Of a stretch of DNA of 64,000 bases, positions 37,210-46,149 are shown in pieces. Both the position numbers and the translations under genes were made by a program. Within the stretch, counting starts at the first letter, position 1; every line of letters begins with the position of its first letter. The notes beneath the pieces are model-generated. The model was not told the origin of the DNA and ran no database searches. It was given only the letters and a program-made list of their open reading frames with translations. The DNA is from DAOUBP01 sp964513075 (lineage in GTDB: Bacteria > Chloroflexota > Anaerolineae > CG2-30-64-16). The stretch covers positions 1-64,000 of the forward strand of contig CAZELR010000008.1 of NCBI GenBank assembly GCA_964513075.1, in the 5' to 3' direction.

Positions 37210-37238
37210 AATCCCGTTTCCCACTGAGAAACGGGATT
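37210..37238 (-). terminator. Rho-independent terminator after the SH3b gene
   Basis: Arms AATCCCGTTTC (37210-37220) and GAAACGGGATT (37228-37238) with a 7-nt loop. On the minus strand the hairpin runs straight into a T-rich tract. It separates the CHAT/SH3b unit from the eCIS operon. Confidence 0.8.
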
Positions 37239-37249
37239 GCACAGTTGAA

Positions 37250-38344
37250 TCACTGAATCTCAAACGTCCAGAACCAAGTCACCGGCTCCCCGCTTTTCGG
37301 CGTGATCACGATCTGGACGCTGTGGGGACCTTTTTGCAAATCTGCGCCGCCCGGCCATCTGTTGCCGTGCTCGGAGAAACGCCACACGGTGCAATCCGGC
37401 TCACCGCCGCCGAAAACACAGTAGCCCGCGTTGCGTTCGGTGCGCTGGTGCACCGTCCGGTTGCTGTCATTGATCGTGAAGCTAACGGAGTCGATGCCCG
37501 CGCCATCGGTCCGCCCGACGTTGGTGTCGAAAACTTCCACCTGAAACACGATACGATCGCGGAAGACCATCGGGTTGCTGACCTCGTATGACTCGAAGCC
37601 GGGCAGCGCCACGTTGCATCCCCCCTTCACGTTCCGGCTGTTGCGGATGTTCGGGGTTTCCGAGCAACCGCCATCAACGGGCAAGATCGCGATCGCTGGA
37701 ATTCGCGTTGGGGTCGCGGGCGGTGGGGTGGCCGTGACCGGTCGCGGGGTGGGAGTCGGAGGCGCGCTGCCGGCAGGTAGTGATGCCACGTCAAGATTGC
37801 ATGCGACAAACTGCGCGCCCGCGCTGATCCACCCGCGCTGCCCGCCGGCATCCACCTGCACTTCGATCCATTGACCGCTGGGGAACCCGCGACTCACAAA
37901 CGATAGCGGTGTCAACGCAGCACCCTGCGGAAGGGTGCGCAGCGGCGGATTGAAGACCGTGCCGGGCCCGCCGCGCAGGTTCAATCCTGCCGACATGACC
38001 TCGCAGCGCGGAGCCGTGATTGCCGGCGTCTCTGGCGGCCGGGTCGCGGTGGCCTCGACGACCACAGGCGGCTCAGTGGGCGCCGCCTCGCCGGGAGTCG
38101 ACGTAGCCCCGTTGTCGGCCGGAACAACATCAGTCGAAGCGCTCCCTGCGCCGGCTTGCACCACCTGGGTGGCGGCCACCGCGGCATCGACGGTCGCCTG
38201 GAGGCGCCCCTGCGCGGATGCGGTCGCAACAACCGCTGCATCTACGGTCGCCTGCACATTGGCCTCGCCTCCGCTGCCGCAACCCGCCAACACAGCGGCA
38301 AAAAGGACGAACCCTATCAGCCTGAGCCAAGCGCCCTTCTTCAT
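37250..38344 (-). CDS. SH3b-domain lipoprotein
   Basis: 364 aa from the ATG at 38344, which has GGAGG 6 nt upstream; two earlier starts (38347 ATG, 38350 GTG) overlap the CHAT stop. Lipobox LAGC with Cys22. Next come Ala/Thr-rich VQATVDAAVVAT-like repeats (about 30-65) and a Thr/Pro linker. An SH3b domain follows (CEVMSAGLNLRGGPGTVFNP to WIEVQVDAGGQRGWISAG), a second Thr/Pro linker (PTPTPRPVTATPPPATPTRI), and a Cys-containing beta domain (about 230-364). SH3b domains bind cell-wall peptides. It is translationally coupled to the CHAT gene, so the two probably act together at the envelope. Confidence 0.82.
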   Translation of the reverse strand: MKKGAWLRLIGFVLFAAVLAGCGSGGEANVQATVDAAVVATASAQGRLQATVDAAVAATQVVQAGAGSASTDVVPADNGATSTPGEAAPTEPPVVVEATATRPPETPAITAPRCEVMSAGLNLRGGPGTVFNPPLRTLPQGAALTPLSFVSRGFPSGQWIEVQVDAGGQRGWISAGAQFVACNLDVASLPAGSAPPTPTPRPVTATPPPATPTRIPAIAILPVDGGCSETPNIRNSRNVKGGCNVALPGFESYEVSNPMVFRDRIVFQVEVFDTNVGRTDGAGIDSVSFTINDSNRTVHQRTERNAGYCVFGGGEPDCTVWRFSEHGNRWPGGADLQKGPHSVQIVITPKSGEPVTWFWTFEIQ

Positions 38345-38346
38345 CA

Positions 38347-40776
38347 TCACCCTCCGATCCCCTGCAACGCATCTTCCACCTGCTGCCTACCGGGTTGGCA
38401 GACAGCAGCGACGATCTTCTCGCCTAACGTGCGATCCTCCGGCAGCCTGCGCGCCTGTTCCTCGCAGCCGTCGAAGGCGCCGCGGGCCTCGCTGAGCAGG
38501 CTGGCTGCGCGGGTCCTGTCGCCCGCACGCAGGGCCAGATTGCCCTGCTGCAGCCTGGCGACGCCCAGGTAAGCGTAGCCCTGACCCAACAGCCGGTACT
38601 GCTTCAACTCGTCCAACGGCGCCAGAAGCAGACGCAGGTCCGCCGCCGCCCGCTCAAAGAGCTGCTCGGCCGCCAGGTCGCCGGCCTCGGGATCATCCAG
38701 TTGGTAGGTGGCGGTCGCCCGCGCCAGGGTGGCATTGGCCAGCGCCAATCGCGCTACCAATTCCATGCGCGTGTCTCGAGATGCGACGGACAGGCCAACC
38801 GCCTGTTTGTAGGCCGCCTCCGCCTGTTGGAGCAAGCCGTCTTCGACCAACTGGTCTGCAGGTGGAAGGGCTGCGGCGCTGCGCAGGTACGCGCCGCCCA
38901 GCACGATCGCCGCGCGCTCGCGTTGGGGGTTCAAGGCGAGCGCTTGCTCAGCAGCCATCTCAGCCTCTGCGTTGCGCCCCAGGAACAGCGCCTGCCGCGC
39001 GATAAAATAGTAGAGCACGTCGCCTCCGCCGCCCGGCCGGCGCGCCGTTGGGGTTGTCGACTCCACGGTCCGCAGCAGCGCCAATGCCTCTTCGTGACGT
39101 CCCAACACATCGTCGCGCAGCGCTAATAGCACCCCGAACAGCAGGGACGCGCGGTCCCGAATCGGGCCGGCGGCCGCCTCGCGCGCCAGGCTGTCGGCCG
39201 ATGCCAGGTTAGCCGCCAACACGAGATCGTCTCCCAACTGGTAGCGACCGATGGTCTCGTTGGCTTCGGGACGTTGGCGAGCCGACACATAAAACTCCTG
39301 CACCAGGTGTTCCGTATCCCCGTCAGACGCCAGGTGGCTATAGAGCACCACGTCGGCGCCAACGCGGGCCGCCAGCGCCTCGGCAGCCGCGGCTCGCTGC
39401 TCGGCAGTGGCCCCGACAATCGCGCCGAGCCGGACCCGCTTCTGCATAAACGACATCCCGTCGTGCCAGATGCCTACGCGCTGACCGGGCTCCAGCGCGT
39501 CGTTCGCCGCGGCCAGGGCGTTCACCATCCAGTCGCGGATCAACCGGCCATCCGGCGTCGCGCTTGCCGCGCCGGCCGCGTCCAGGCGGGGCACTTCGGC
39601 CACCGCGATATTAAGCGTGTTCGTCGCATCCATGGTCGTGGGCACGGCCATGTTGTAGACGCCAAAGAGGACAAGGATGAGCAAAAGCAGGATCCCTGCC
39701 GGCAGTGCTATCTTCTTGCGCCAATTGAGGGGTCCCGGCTCCGGCTGGCGCCACAACTGCCCTTCGGCGGATCGCATGTAGAGGACCGGCGTGGCCCATT
39801 CCTCAGCGCAGCAGCCGGTGAAGAGCGCCTTGCGCGCCTCGGCCAGGGCTGAGTCTACCCCAGCGCCGTTGGCCAGCGCGGCGTAGAAGCTGCGTGCCAA
39901 CGCAATCGCGGCCTGATCACTGATCGCCGTGCGCATGGCGATCACCGCGGGCACGCCGCCGCGCACCAAGCGCTGCGCCACGCCGGCATATGGGTCGCGG
40001 TCGGAAGATTCCGCACCCTGGCACGCGTTGAGCAACACCAGGCGCAACTGATCATGCCCCTGCAGCAGGGTGCTGAACGCCTGGCCGGTCACCGCCTGGG
40101 CCGCACCGTCCTCAGCCTGAAACATCAGCACGCTGTCATTGCCCGCGGGATCGAAGGCGCCATGGCCGAGGAAGTGCAGGATATGATACTCCTGCTGCTG
40201 CAACTGCCGCTGCAGCGCCTCCAGTGTGGGCGGCTCCAGCCGGTCGAGGGTGACGATGCCGCGGCTCCGCAGCTCCTCCAGCGCAGCGGACAAATTGGCC
40301 CACTCACGCTCGACATCCAGCACGGGGTAACCGGCCGGACTGGCAATCACGGCCAATACTCGCAGACGCAGCCCAGGCGCCAGATTAGGGGGCGGCTCGG
40401 GCAAATCCATGTAGCGGACCAGGGGGGTCTCGGACGAAAGCGCGAGGAAGCGGTCGCGTGAGCCGTCGTAGATCAGCTCCCACGGCAGGTTGGCCAGTTC
40501 GGGCACTTGTGTCAGCCGCAGGCGGAGGCGCAGCCCACGGTCCTGCTGCTGGGCCATATCCAGGCTGCGCCGCCAGCACGTCAGCACCTCGCCGCGGAAG
40601 GTCGCATCAAAGAGCTGAGCGCCAACCTCCTGGCTGGCAGCCGCCACGTCGAGGCTCTCGAGCGGCAGCAGGTCCGCCCGGGCCTCGCCTGCGGGCGAGC
40701 TGAGCACCTGGCCGCGGTAGCCCTGTGCAGTGCGCTCGATCTCCAGATCGAAGTTGAGATATCCTGCTTCTGCCAT
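38347..40776 (-). CDS. Membrane-anchored CHAT (caspase-like) protease with C-terminal TPR region
   Basis: 809 aa. The CHAT domain (about 85-340) has the catalytic His205 in HILHFLGHGAFD and Cys252 in LVLLNACQGAESSD, followed by GGVPAVIAMRTAISD, so the dyad is intact. One membrane segment (about 356-377) is preceded by Arg-Lys-Lys, implying that the protease is cytoplasmic and the C-terminal half is outside. The outer part starts with a region containing VGADVVLYSHLASDGDTEHL (about 480-500) and then TPR-like helical repeats (about 580-780). The start is ATG 40776 with AAGGGA upstream. It has its own extended -10 promoter and is followed by the SH3b lipoprotein. Substrate unknown. Confidence 0.88.
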   Translation of the reverse strand: MAEAGYLNFDLEIERTAQGYRGQVLSSPAGEARADLLPLESLDVAAASQEVGAQLFDATFRGEVLTCWRRSLDMAQQQDRGLRLRLRLTQVPELANLPWELIYDGSRDRFLALSSETPLVRYMDLPEPPPNLAPGLRLRVLAVIASPAGYPVLDVEREWANLSAALEELRSRGIVTLDRLEPPTLEALQRQLQQQEYHILHFLGHGAFDPAGNDSVLMFQAEDGAAQAVTGQAFSTLLQGHDQLRLVLLNACQGAESSDRDPYAGVAQRLVRGGVPAVIAMRTAISDQAAIALARSFYAALANGAGVDSALAEARKALFTGCCAEEWATPVLYMRSAEGQLWRQPEPGPLNWRKKIALPAGILLLLILVLFGVYNMAVPTTMDATNTLNIAVAEVPRLDAAGAASATPDGRLIRDWMVNALAAANDALEPGQRVGIWHDGMSFMQKRVRLGAIVGATAEQRAAAAEALAARVGADVVLYSHLASDGDTEHLVQEFYVSARQRPEANETIGRYQLGDDLVLAANLASADSLAREAAAGPIRDRASLLFGVLLALRDDVLGRHEEALALLRTVESTTPTARRPGGGGDVLYYFIARQALFLGRNAEAEMAAEQALALNPQRERAAIVLGGAYLRSAAALPPADQLVEDGLLQQAEAAYKQAVGLSVASRDTRMELVARLALANATLARATATYQLDDPEAGDLAAEQLFERAAADLRLLLAPLDELKQYRLLGQGYAYLGVARLQQGNLALRAGDRTRAASLLSEARGAFDGCEEQARRLPEDRTLGEKIVAAVCQPGRQQVEDALQGIGG

Positions 40777-40796
40777 CTCTGTTCCCTTCGATGATG

Positions 40797-40805
40797 ATTA
40801 TAACA
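40797..40805 (-). promoter_or_regulatory. Extended -10 promoter of the CHAT/SH3b unit
   Basis: On the minus strand TGT directly precedes a perfect TATAAT (40802-40797). The -35 region is poor. The predicted start is only about 14 nt before the ATG at 40776, a very short leader that still contains AAGGGA. Confidence 0.55.
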
Positions 40806-40846
40806 GGATAAAACTAGCACAAAGTAATCACAAACACAAAACACAA

Positions 40847-40881
40847 AAGAAACCGGGTTTCTTGGAGAAACCCGGTTTCTT
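40847..40881 (-). terminator. Hairpin terminator of the aminotransferase gene (repeat-family member)
   Basis: Perfect 14-bp arms 40847-40860 and 40868-40881 with the loop CTTGGAG. On the minus strand it ends in TTTCTTTTGTGTTTTG. The core AAACCGGGTTTCTTGGAGAA is shared with the hairpin at 53931-53977. Confidence 0.8.
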
Positions 40882-40904
40882 AAGCTCAGTTCAGCCCAAG
40901 AGCC

Positions 40905-42077
40905 TCACGGTTCACGCCGCAGCCCAGGAAGCACACGCGCCAGCCCTGCGATGAGCGCATCCGCATCCGCCCGGTCGTTGTAGGCCTGGAAGGAAACGCG
41001 CACAAACGGCTGCCCGTTCCAGCGGACCATGGGTGCCTCCACCCGGTATTCGTCGACCAGCCGGGCCTTAAGCGCATCCAGATCGCACTCGGGCAGACGC
41101 GCGGCAAAAAACTGAGCGAACCACCCCTCCGGGTGGCAGATCGGCGGCAGGCCGGTCAGATCGACGATGCGGTCGCGGGTGGCGGCTGCCAGTGCATGGC
41201 AGCGGCTGCGCACCGCAGGCCAGTCGTGCTCGGCCTGGAACCGGATGGCGGCGGGAACGGAAAGGAAGGCGGCGACATCGCGCGTGCCCTGCCATTCATG
41301 CCAATCCACGAAGCGTGACAATCCGGGCCGCTCCGCCTCCCACCCCCAGCTCACCACCAGCGGCTCCAGCCAGGGCTGGACCTCGGGCCGGGCATAGAGA
41401 AATGCGGCTCCTTTCGGCGCGCAAAGCCACTTGTGACACGCGCCCGCATAGATATCCGCGCCCATCTCGCCCAGATTCAATGCCACCTGGCCTGGCGCGT
41501 GTGCGCCGTCCACGATGGTCAGGATGCCCGCCGCGCGCGCGCGGCGACAGATCTCGGCCACCGGGAAGATCAGTGCAGTGGGGCTGGTGATGTGGCTGAT
41601 GAAGATGATGCGCGTGCGCTCAGTGACGCCGGCCATGAAGCGTTCAACAAAATCGGCATGGGTCGTCACCGGCAGCGGGATCGGCTGCCGCACGGTGCGG
41701 GCGCCGGTCTGGTGGCATACATAACGCCAGGTGCGCTCCAGCGCGCCATACTCGTGATCGGTGGTCAGGATCTCGTCCCCCGGGCACAGATGGGCCGGAC
41801 AATCCGGCCGCGCCAGGTTGCGGATCACCATGTTGAGCGCGGTGGTCGGGTTGGGGAAGTAGACCACGTCGTCCGCGGCCGCGCCCAGGTAAGCGGCCAG
41901 CGCAGAGCGACTCTCGGCCAGCAGGTCGTTCACCCGGCGGCCGAGGAACGCGACCGGCTGCCGCTCCAGTTCGGCCTGCCAGTACTGATACGCCTCGAAG
42001 ACGGGCCGGGGACATGCGCCGAACGAGCCGTGGTTGAGGAAGTGGATGTCGGGGTCAAGGAGAAATGATAATTTCAT
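40905..42077 (-). CDS. Class V aminotransferase-fold PLP enzyme
   Basis: 390 aa, fold-type I PLP enzyme of the class V group (isopenicillin-N epimerase/cysteine desulfurase-like). Substrate-entry motif FLNHGSFGACPRPV at the N-terminus, the PLP-phosphate region PNPTTALNMV, the PLP-ring Asp190 with His193 in TIVDGAHAPGQV, and the Schiff-base Lys216 in GACHKWLCAPKGAAF. The overall pattern resembles the epimerase-like subgroup; no active-site Cys loop typical of cysteine desulfurases is clear. Substrate unknown. Monocistronic, with hairpins on both sides. Confidence 0.85.
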   Translation of the reverse strand: MKLSFLLDPDIHFLNHGSFGACPRPVFEAYQYWQAELERQPVAFLGRRVNDLLAESRSALAAYLGAAADDVVYFPNPTTALNMVIRNLARPDCPAHLCPGDEILTTDHEYGALERTWRYVCHQTGARTVRQPIPLPVTTHADFVERFMAGVTERTRIIFISHITSPTALIFPVAEICRRARAAGILTIVDGAHAPGQVALNLGEMGADIYAGACHKWLCAPKGAAFLYARPEVQPWLEPLVVSWGWEAERPGLSRFVDWHEWQGTRDVAAFLSVPAAIRFQAEHDWPAVRSRCHALAAATRDRIVDLTGLPPICHPEGWFAQFFAARLPECDLDALKARLVDEYRVEAPMVRWNGQPFVRVSFQAYNDRADADALIAGLARVLPGLRREP

Positions 42078-42120
42078 GCTATTCCCATTCAGACCGATTG
42101 GTGCATAAGAGTATTAATCG

Positions 42121-42160
42121 AGGCGGCCCGTGCAGTCCTTTCGGACAACATGGGCCGCCT
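42121..42160 (-). terminator. Hairpin downstream of the FG-GAP gene
   Basis: Outer arms AGGCGGCCC (42121-42129) and GGGCCGCCT (42152-42160), with an inner GTCC/GGAC stem (42135-42146). It lies past the stop of the minus-strand gene ending at 42196. No T-run follows, so efficiency is uncertain. Confidence 0.5.
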
Positions 42161-42195
42161 GGCGTCTGATTTTCGGACGCAACACGCGTGAGAGC

Positions 42196-44505
42196 TTACT
42201 TCATTGCGAAGGGCAGGTAGCTCATGTAGATGTTACTTGCCACGACACCGGACACGCTGATGGATTGCACCGGGTTCGTCACCCCGGGATTTGCACTCGA
42301 GGCCACGATGACGATGACGGCGCTATACTTACCTACCGGCGTACCGGGTTTGATGCTGACCGTCATGGTCGTCGGCTGATTGGGATTCGTCACGCCACTG
42401 GCGGGTGCGAAGACCAACCAGTCCACTGCTTCCACCTGGTTGCCATCGATCAACAAGCCCTCCGCAGAAATCACCGCCTCACCAGCAGCGATCTTCTCGG
42501 CCACAGCAGCATAGCTCTGCGCCGGCAAAGCGGCTGCGGACCAAGTGGCCGTGCCGCCCGGCCGCCAGATCGTCACGCTCCGCGTGACAACGGGTGCACC
42601 GGTCTTCTGCCAGATCGAGATCGCAGACGGCGCAACCACGAAGCCAGGATCGGGCACCGTGAGCCTCACAGTGACGTACTGGTCGGGGTTTGCCACCTGG
42701 CTATCCTGTGTGTAAACGTGGATGGTGCCAACGTGGGAACCGGGCCCGGCGGCGGCAGAATTCACCGAGACGCCCAGGTCAGTGGGGGTCGTGCCTTGAA
42801 ACGCGCTCAGCACCAGCCACCCCTGGCCCTGTAAGATTTCGGCCTTCCAGCCGAAGGCGGCGCTGCCGCCCACACTGCGAATACTAACGGCCTGCACCGG
42901 TGATGGCTTGCCGTACTCGACGGTAAACGACAACGAGGTCGGCGAAACGCTCAGCGCAACCCCCGTCAGCGTCAAGCTCACCGTGATATCCTGTGGTGTG
43001 CCGGCCACCCCAGCCGTCGTGGCGCTGACGCGAACTGTGCCTGTGTAGTTGCCGGGGTTGATGGCCGACGTGTCAACGGAAACGCCCAGGCTCCCAGGCG
43101 TGACGCCGCTCGTCCGATCGATCCTGAGCCAAGAGGCGCCCGACGTTACCTCGGCCCCCCAGGCAATCTGTGCGGCTGTGCCGGTATTGGAAACCATGAC
43201 CGTTTGCGTCGGCGAGACCTGGCTGTATTCCAGGTTGAAAGTCAGGGCCGTCGGTGAGACAGATAGGGTCGGGCCGAGCGTCTGACCCGCCCCATCGACG
43301 TTCGCCACCGCCATGGTCGGCGTGTTGGACGTTTCTGGAGTTACATAGAAGCTGCCTGTCGTGTCGATGAAGTCATCGTTCGCCGCCGGCGCGCCATAAA
43401 TGCGATACCGATCGCCTCGAAGCACCACGATCTCATCCAGGGCATCACCGTCGGTGTCACCTACACGCACCAGCTTCCAGGCAGCGGAGCCGAAGCCGAT
43501 CGTTTGAGCAAAGTCGCGCATGTCGTTCCCGGCAGGATTGATAGCAAGCAGTGCCACCTTATTCTCAATCGGGTTGCGCAGCATCACGATCTCATCATCG
43601 GCGTCGCCGTTCAGATCACCGAGGGCCAGCGAAGCGAAATCGGGATTGTACTTGTAGTTCGCCCCCGCCCCGATATCTGTCAGCGCAGAGCCGGAAACCC
43701 GCAGCAGAATCAGCGCGTTCGTCACCGCATTCGCGCTGTCACGTTCCAGCGCGATCTCATCGCCCGCATAGGTGGCAGTGATGTTCCCCCCTGCCACCGC
43801 CAACCAATTCGTGGCATACCCACTCTGCCCCGCCAGGCTGCTCAAGCCTGAAGGCCCGCCCTTGTAAACCGAGACCCGTCGATCGGCATTGCGCACAAGG
43901 ACCAGATCATCATAACCATCGCTGTTAAAATCACCGACTGCCATATCCTGCCACGTCGCAGCGAAATCTGCTGAGTACCACAGGATCCATTCGGAAGCTG
44001 TAGCAGCCGTGCCGCCGTCGTACACGCGCAGAACCCAGGCCCCGGCCGGAGCATCGTAGACCGTGAGGGCGACCTCGTCCTTCAGATCGCCGTCAAAGTC
44101 GCCGGTTGCGAGCAATTGGATGGTCCGCGAAGTGCCCAAGTTCAGCTCATAGGACACGGTCTGTGATCCGAACTGGACGACCGGATCAAAGACCTTGAAG
44201 GTGTTGCTTTTGGCAGCGACAATCTCTGCATCGCCGTCTTTATTGAAGTCACCGGCTGCAACCTTGGTCCACCCGATATCGCTCCCCGAATTCCAGGCCA
44301 CCGGCTTAACACCGGAGGGTGTATACGGATCATCAACGCGTATTTGTCCGGTCGATGTAAGCAAAACGATCTCGTCGTCCGCAGTCGCATCAGGCGCAGC
44401 CACTTCTGCTGATGCCGTCTTCGGCAAAAGCGCCACGGACGCGACAAGCGGCGTGACAACAACGGCCAACGCGAGTAAAATGCTCAACCACGATGAGCGG
44501 TGCAT
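42196..44505 (-). CDS. Secreted FG-GAP/VCBS repeat protein with BACON-like domains
   Basis: 769 aa from the ATG at 44505, which has AAGGAGG 8 nt upstream. Signal peptide about 1-32 (LALAVVVTPLVASVALLPKT, cleavage after ASA). Residues about 40-400 hold FG-GAP/VCBS propeller repeats with calcium-type loops (AAGDFNKDGDAEIVAA, ATGDFDGDLKDEVALT, AVGDFNSDGYDDLVLV, ALGDLNGDADDEIVML, RVGDTDGDALDEIVVL). Then two clear BACON/Ig-like domains beginning LSVSPTALTFNLEYSQVSPT and LSVSPTSLSFTVEYGKPSPV, and further Ig-like material. Likely a cell-surface binding protein. No anchor is visible. Confidence 0.85.
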   Translation of the reverse strand: MHRSSWLSILLALAVVVTPLVASVALLPKTASAEVAAPDATADDEIVLLTSTGQIRVDDPYTPSGVKPVAWNSGSDIGWTKVAAGDFNKDGDAEIVAAKSNTFKVFDPVVQFGSQTVSYELNLGTSRTIQLLATGDFDGDLKDEVALTVYDAPAGAWVLRVYDGGTAATASEWILWYSADFAATWQDMAVGDFNSDGYDDLVLVRNADRRVSVYKGGPSGLSSLAGQSGYATNWLAVAGGNITATYAGDEIALERDSANAVTNALILLRVSGSALTDIGAGANYKYNPDFASLALGDLNGDADDEIVMLRNPIENKVALLAINPAGNDMRDFAQTIGFGSAAWKLVRVGDTDGDALDEIVVLRGDRYRIYGAPAANDDFIDTTGSFYVTPETSNTPTMAVANVDGAGQTLGPTLSVSPTALTFNLEYSQVSPTQTVMVSNTGTAAQIAWGAEVTSGASWLRIDRTSGVTPGSLGVSVDTSAINPGNYTGTVRVSATTAGVAGTPQDITVSLTLTGVALSVSPTSLSFTVEYGKPSPVQAVSIRSVGGSAAFGWKAEILQGQGWLVLSAFQGTTPTDLGVSVNSAAAGPGSHVGTIHVYTQDSQVANPDQYVTVRLTVPDPGFVVAPSAISIWQKTGAPVVTRSVTIWRPGGTATWSAAALPAQSYAAVAEKIAAGEAVISAEGLLIDGNQVEAVDWLVFAPASGVTNPNQPTTMTVSIKPGTPVGKYSAVIVIVASSANPGVTNPVQSISVSGVVASNIYMSYLPFAMK

Positions 44506-44556
44506 ATCTGTTGCCTCCTTTGTGAGTAGTGGCCCGTTGACAAACGAGCGCAACGA

Positions 44557-44585
44557 ATTATAGCACACCGAAGAACTCACACCAA
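44557..44585 (-). promoter_or_regulatory. Promoter of the FG-GAP gene
   Basis: Minus strand TTGGTG (44585-44580), 17-nt spacer, TATAAT (44562-44557) with an extended TGC. Predicted start near 44550, about 45 nt before the ATG. Confidence 0.65.
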
Positions 44586-44643
44586 ATGCCTGTCGAGCCA
44601 GGCGTATTTCAAACGGCATATTTATTACGGTGGATTTCACAAC

Positions 44644-45126
44644 ATGAAGACAGCCAAGACGCTTGCCATGCGCCTCCTTGATGGTAAAGGCATTCCCTAT
44701 GACGTGATGAGCTACGAAGTCGTGGATCATTTGTCCGCCTCCGAGGTTGCTGCGGCTATCGGCCTACCGCCGGAACAAACCTTCAAGACATTGGTGGTCC
44801 TGCCCGAACGCGCAGGGGCCCGCCCGCTCCTGGCGCTCATCCCAGGCAGCAGCCAGCTCGACCTGAAAAAACTTGCGGCTGCAGCGGGCGAAAAAAAGGT
44901 TCAGATGGCTGCTCACAAGGAAGCCGAGCGGCTGACTGGACTAGAGAAAGGCGGGATCTCGCCGCTGGCGCTGATGGATAAGGGATGGGCAGTCTACGTT
45001 GATGAGACGGCGATCCTCTTCGAACGTATCGAGATCAGCGCTGGCAAGGTGGGGATGGGCGTCCTGGTGCCTGTCGAGCCCTTGCTTGCGCTGCTGAGTC
45101 CTACACTGGTGGATATTGCGGGATAA
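44644..45126 (+). CDS. ybaK: YbaK/EbsC family aminoacyl-tRNA deacylase (Cys-tRNA(Pro))
   Basis: 160 aa, trans-editing enzyme that hydrolyses mischarged Cys-tRNA(Pro) in the cytoplasm. Conserved features: the start KTAKTLAMRLLDGKGIPYDV, the helix LSASEVAAAIGLPPEQTFKT with the catalytic-region Lys, GSSQLDLKKLAAAAGEKKVQ, and the glycine loop TGLEKGGISPLALMDKG. Normal length. Divergently transcribed from the FG-GAP gene; start ATG 44644. Confidence 0.93.
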   Translation: MKTAKTLAMRLLDGKGIPYDVMSYEVVDHLSASEVAAAIGLPPEQTFKTLVVLPERAGARPLLALIPGSSQLDLKKLAAAAGEKKVQMAAHKEAERLTGLEKGGISPLALMDKGWAVYVDETAILFERIEISAGKVGMGVLVPVEPLLALLSPTLVDIAG

Positions 45127-45134
45127 CTCATTGA

Positions 45135-45152
45135 GAGAAACCGGGTTCTTGG
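45135..45152. repeat. Half copy of the AAACCGGGTTTCT hairpin repeat
   Basis: GAGAAACCGGGTTCTTGG lies 3' of ybaK and matches the left arm and loop of the hairpin at 40847-40881 with one T missing. The right arm is absent, so it no longer forms the hairpin. Confidence 0.5.
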
Positions 45153-45224
45153 TCCTGGGTGATAATAGTTCGTCACGACACGGACAAGCTAACGGTGAAT
45201 TACCTATCAGGTCTTAGGGACATC

Positions 45225-45983
45225 TCACTCCGGTCGTTGAATTTCGCGCCACAGAGATTCGAGCATCTTAACCACGTCGGCCCGCAGCACTACATCCATT
45301 TGGTCGTCCAATGCGGTCGCGGACTCGTTGATCAAGATCAAACGCGCGCCGCGGCGCTTGGCCAACAAGGGCAGATCAGCGGCAGGCATCACTTCCAGCG
45401 AGGTGCCGACCACCAACATGACGTCACATGCCAGGGTTTCCTGCTGTGCGGCGCTGAGGATATCGTAGGGCAATGGCTCGCCGAACAAGATAATATCCGG
45501 CTTCAGCACTCCTGCGCACTGCGAACAAGGAATACCAGGGCCGCCGTTCAGGATGTTTTCCAGCAACAGCTCTGCCGACTCCTGATGCCGGCAACTCAGG
45601 CAGGTAGCGGTCCGCGTATGGCCGTGCAACTCGAATACCCGCCGGCTGCCCGCACGCTGATGGAGCGAGTCTATATTCTGCGTGATCACCGACCGCAAGC
45701 GCCCCATCTGTTCCATCTCGGCCAAAACATGATGCGCTCCGTTAGGCCGGACGCTCGCTGCCTTCCGGTACATCGGTGCAAACCAACGGTAGAAACGCTG
45801 AGGCTGGTCGTAAAACCCCCACAGCGAGGCCATTTCAAATGGATCGGTGTAATTCCAGAGGCCTGAGCGTTCGCTGCGAAAATCGGGGATGCCAGAGTGA
45901 GTGCTGATTCCCGCACCGGTAAGTGCGACCCAGTAGTTCGCTGTGCGCAGCAGTTCGGCAGCTTGACGCGCAGGCTGAGACAT
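45225..45983 (-). CDS. cobB: Sir2-family NAD-dependent protein deacylase
   Basis: 252 aa, sirtuin that removes acyl groups from lysines using NAD+. GAGIS at 23-27, GIPDFRS at 31-37, TQNID at 101-105, catalytic His120 in FELHGH, and a complete Cys4 zinc site (Cys128, Cys131, Cys153, Cys156). NAD-binding VVGTSLEVMPAADLP and the C-terminal LILINESAT follow. AGGAG lies upstream of the ATG at 45983. It lies downstream of ybaK in convergent orientation and looks monocistronic. Confidence 0.95.
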   Translation of the reverse strand: MSQPARQAAELLRTANYWVALTGAGISTHSGIPDFRSERSGLWNYTDPFEMASLWGFYDQPQRFYRWFAPMYRKAASVRPNGAHHVLAEMEQMGRLRSVITQNIDSLHQRAGSRRVFELHGHTRTATCLSCRHQESAELLLENILNGGPGIPCSQCAGVLKPDIILFGEPLPYDILSAAQQETLACDVMLVVGTSLEVMPAADLPLLAKRRGARLILINESATALDDQMDVVLRADVVKMLESLWREIQRPE

Positions 45984-46080
45984 GATCGCTCCTGATCTGC
46001 TCCGCTTCGTTAAGGTGGAAAATCAAAAGCACGCCACTCATCAACAATCTAACACATTCACCGCTAGTTCGCAAGGATGG

Positions 46081-46109
46081 TTGACACGACCTTATCGGTA
46101 GTGTAAGAT
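46081..46109 (+). promoter_or_regulatory. Sigma70 promoter of the CDP-alcohol phosphatidyltransferase gene
   Basis: TTGACA (46081-46086), 17-nt spacer, TAAGAT (46104-46109). Consensus -35. Predicted start near 46116, about 35 nt before the ATG. Confidence 0.65.
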
Positions 46110-46149
46110 GGACACAGCATCATACACACCTTCCTCATGAGGCTTAACC

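Noticed and set aside
42121..42160. Riboswitch 5' of the aminotransferase gene
   Set aside because: It is a simple nested hairpin lying just past the FG-GAP stop; terminator role is sufficient.
45127..45224. Functional terminator downstream of ybaK from the hairpin repeat
   Set aside because: Only the left arm and loop are present, so the characteristic stem cannot form.
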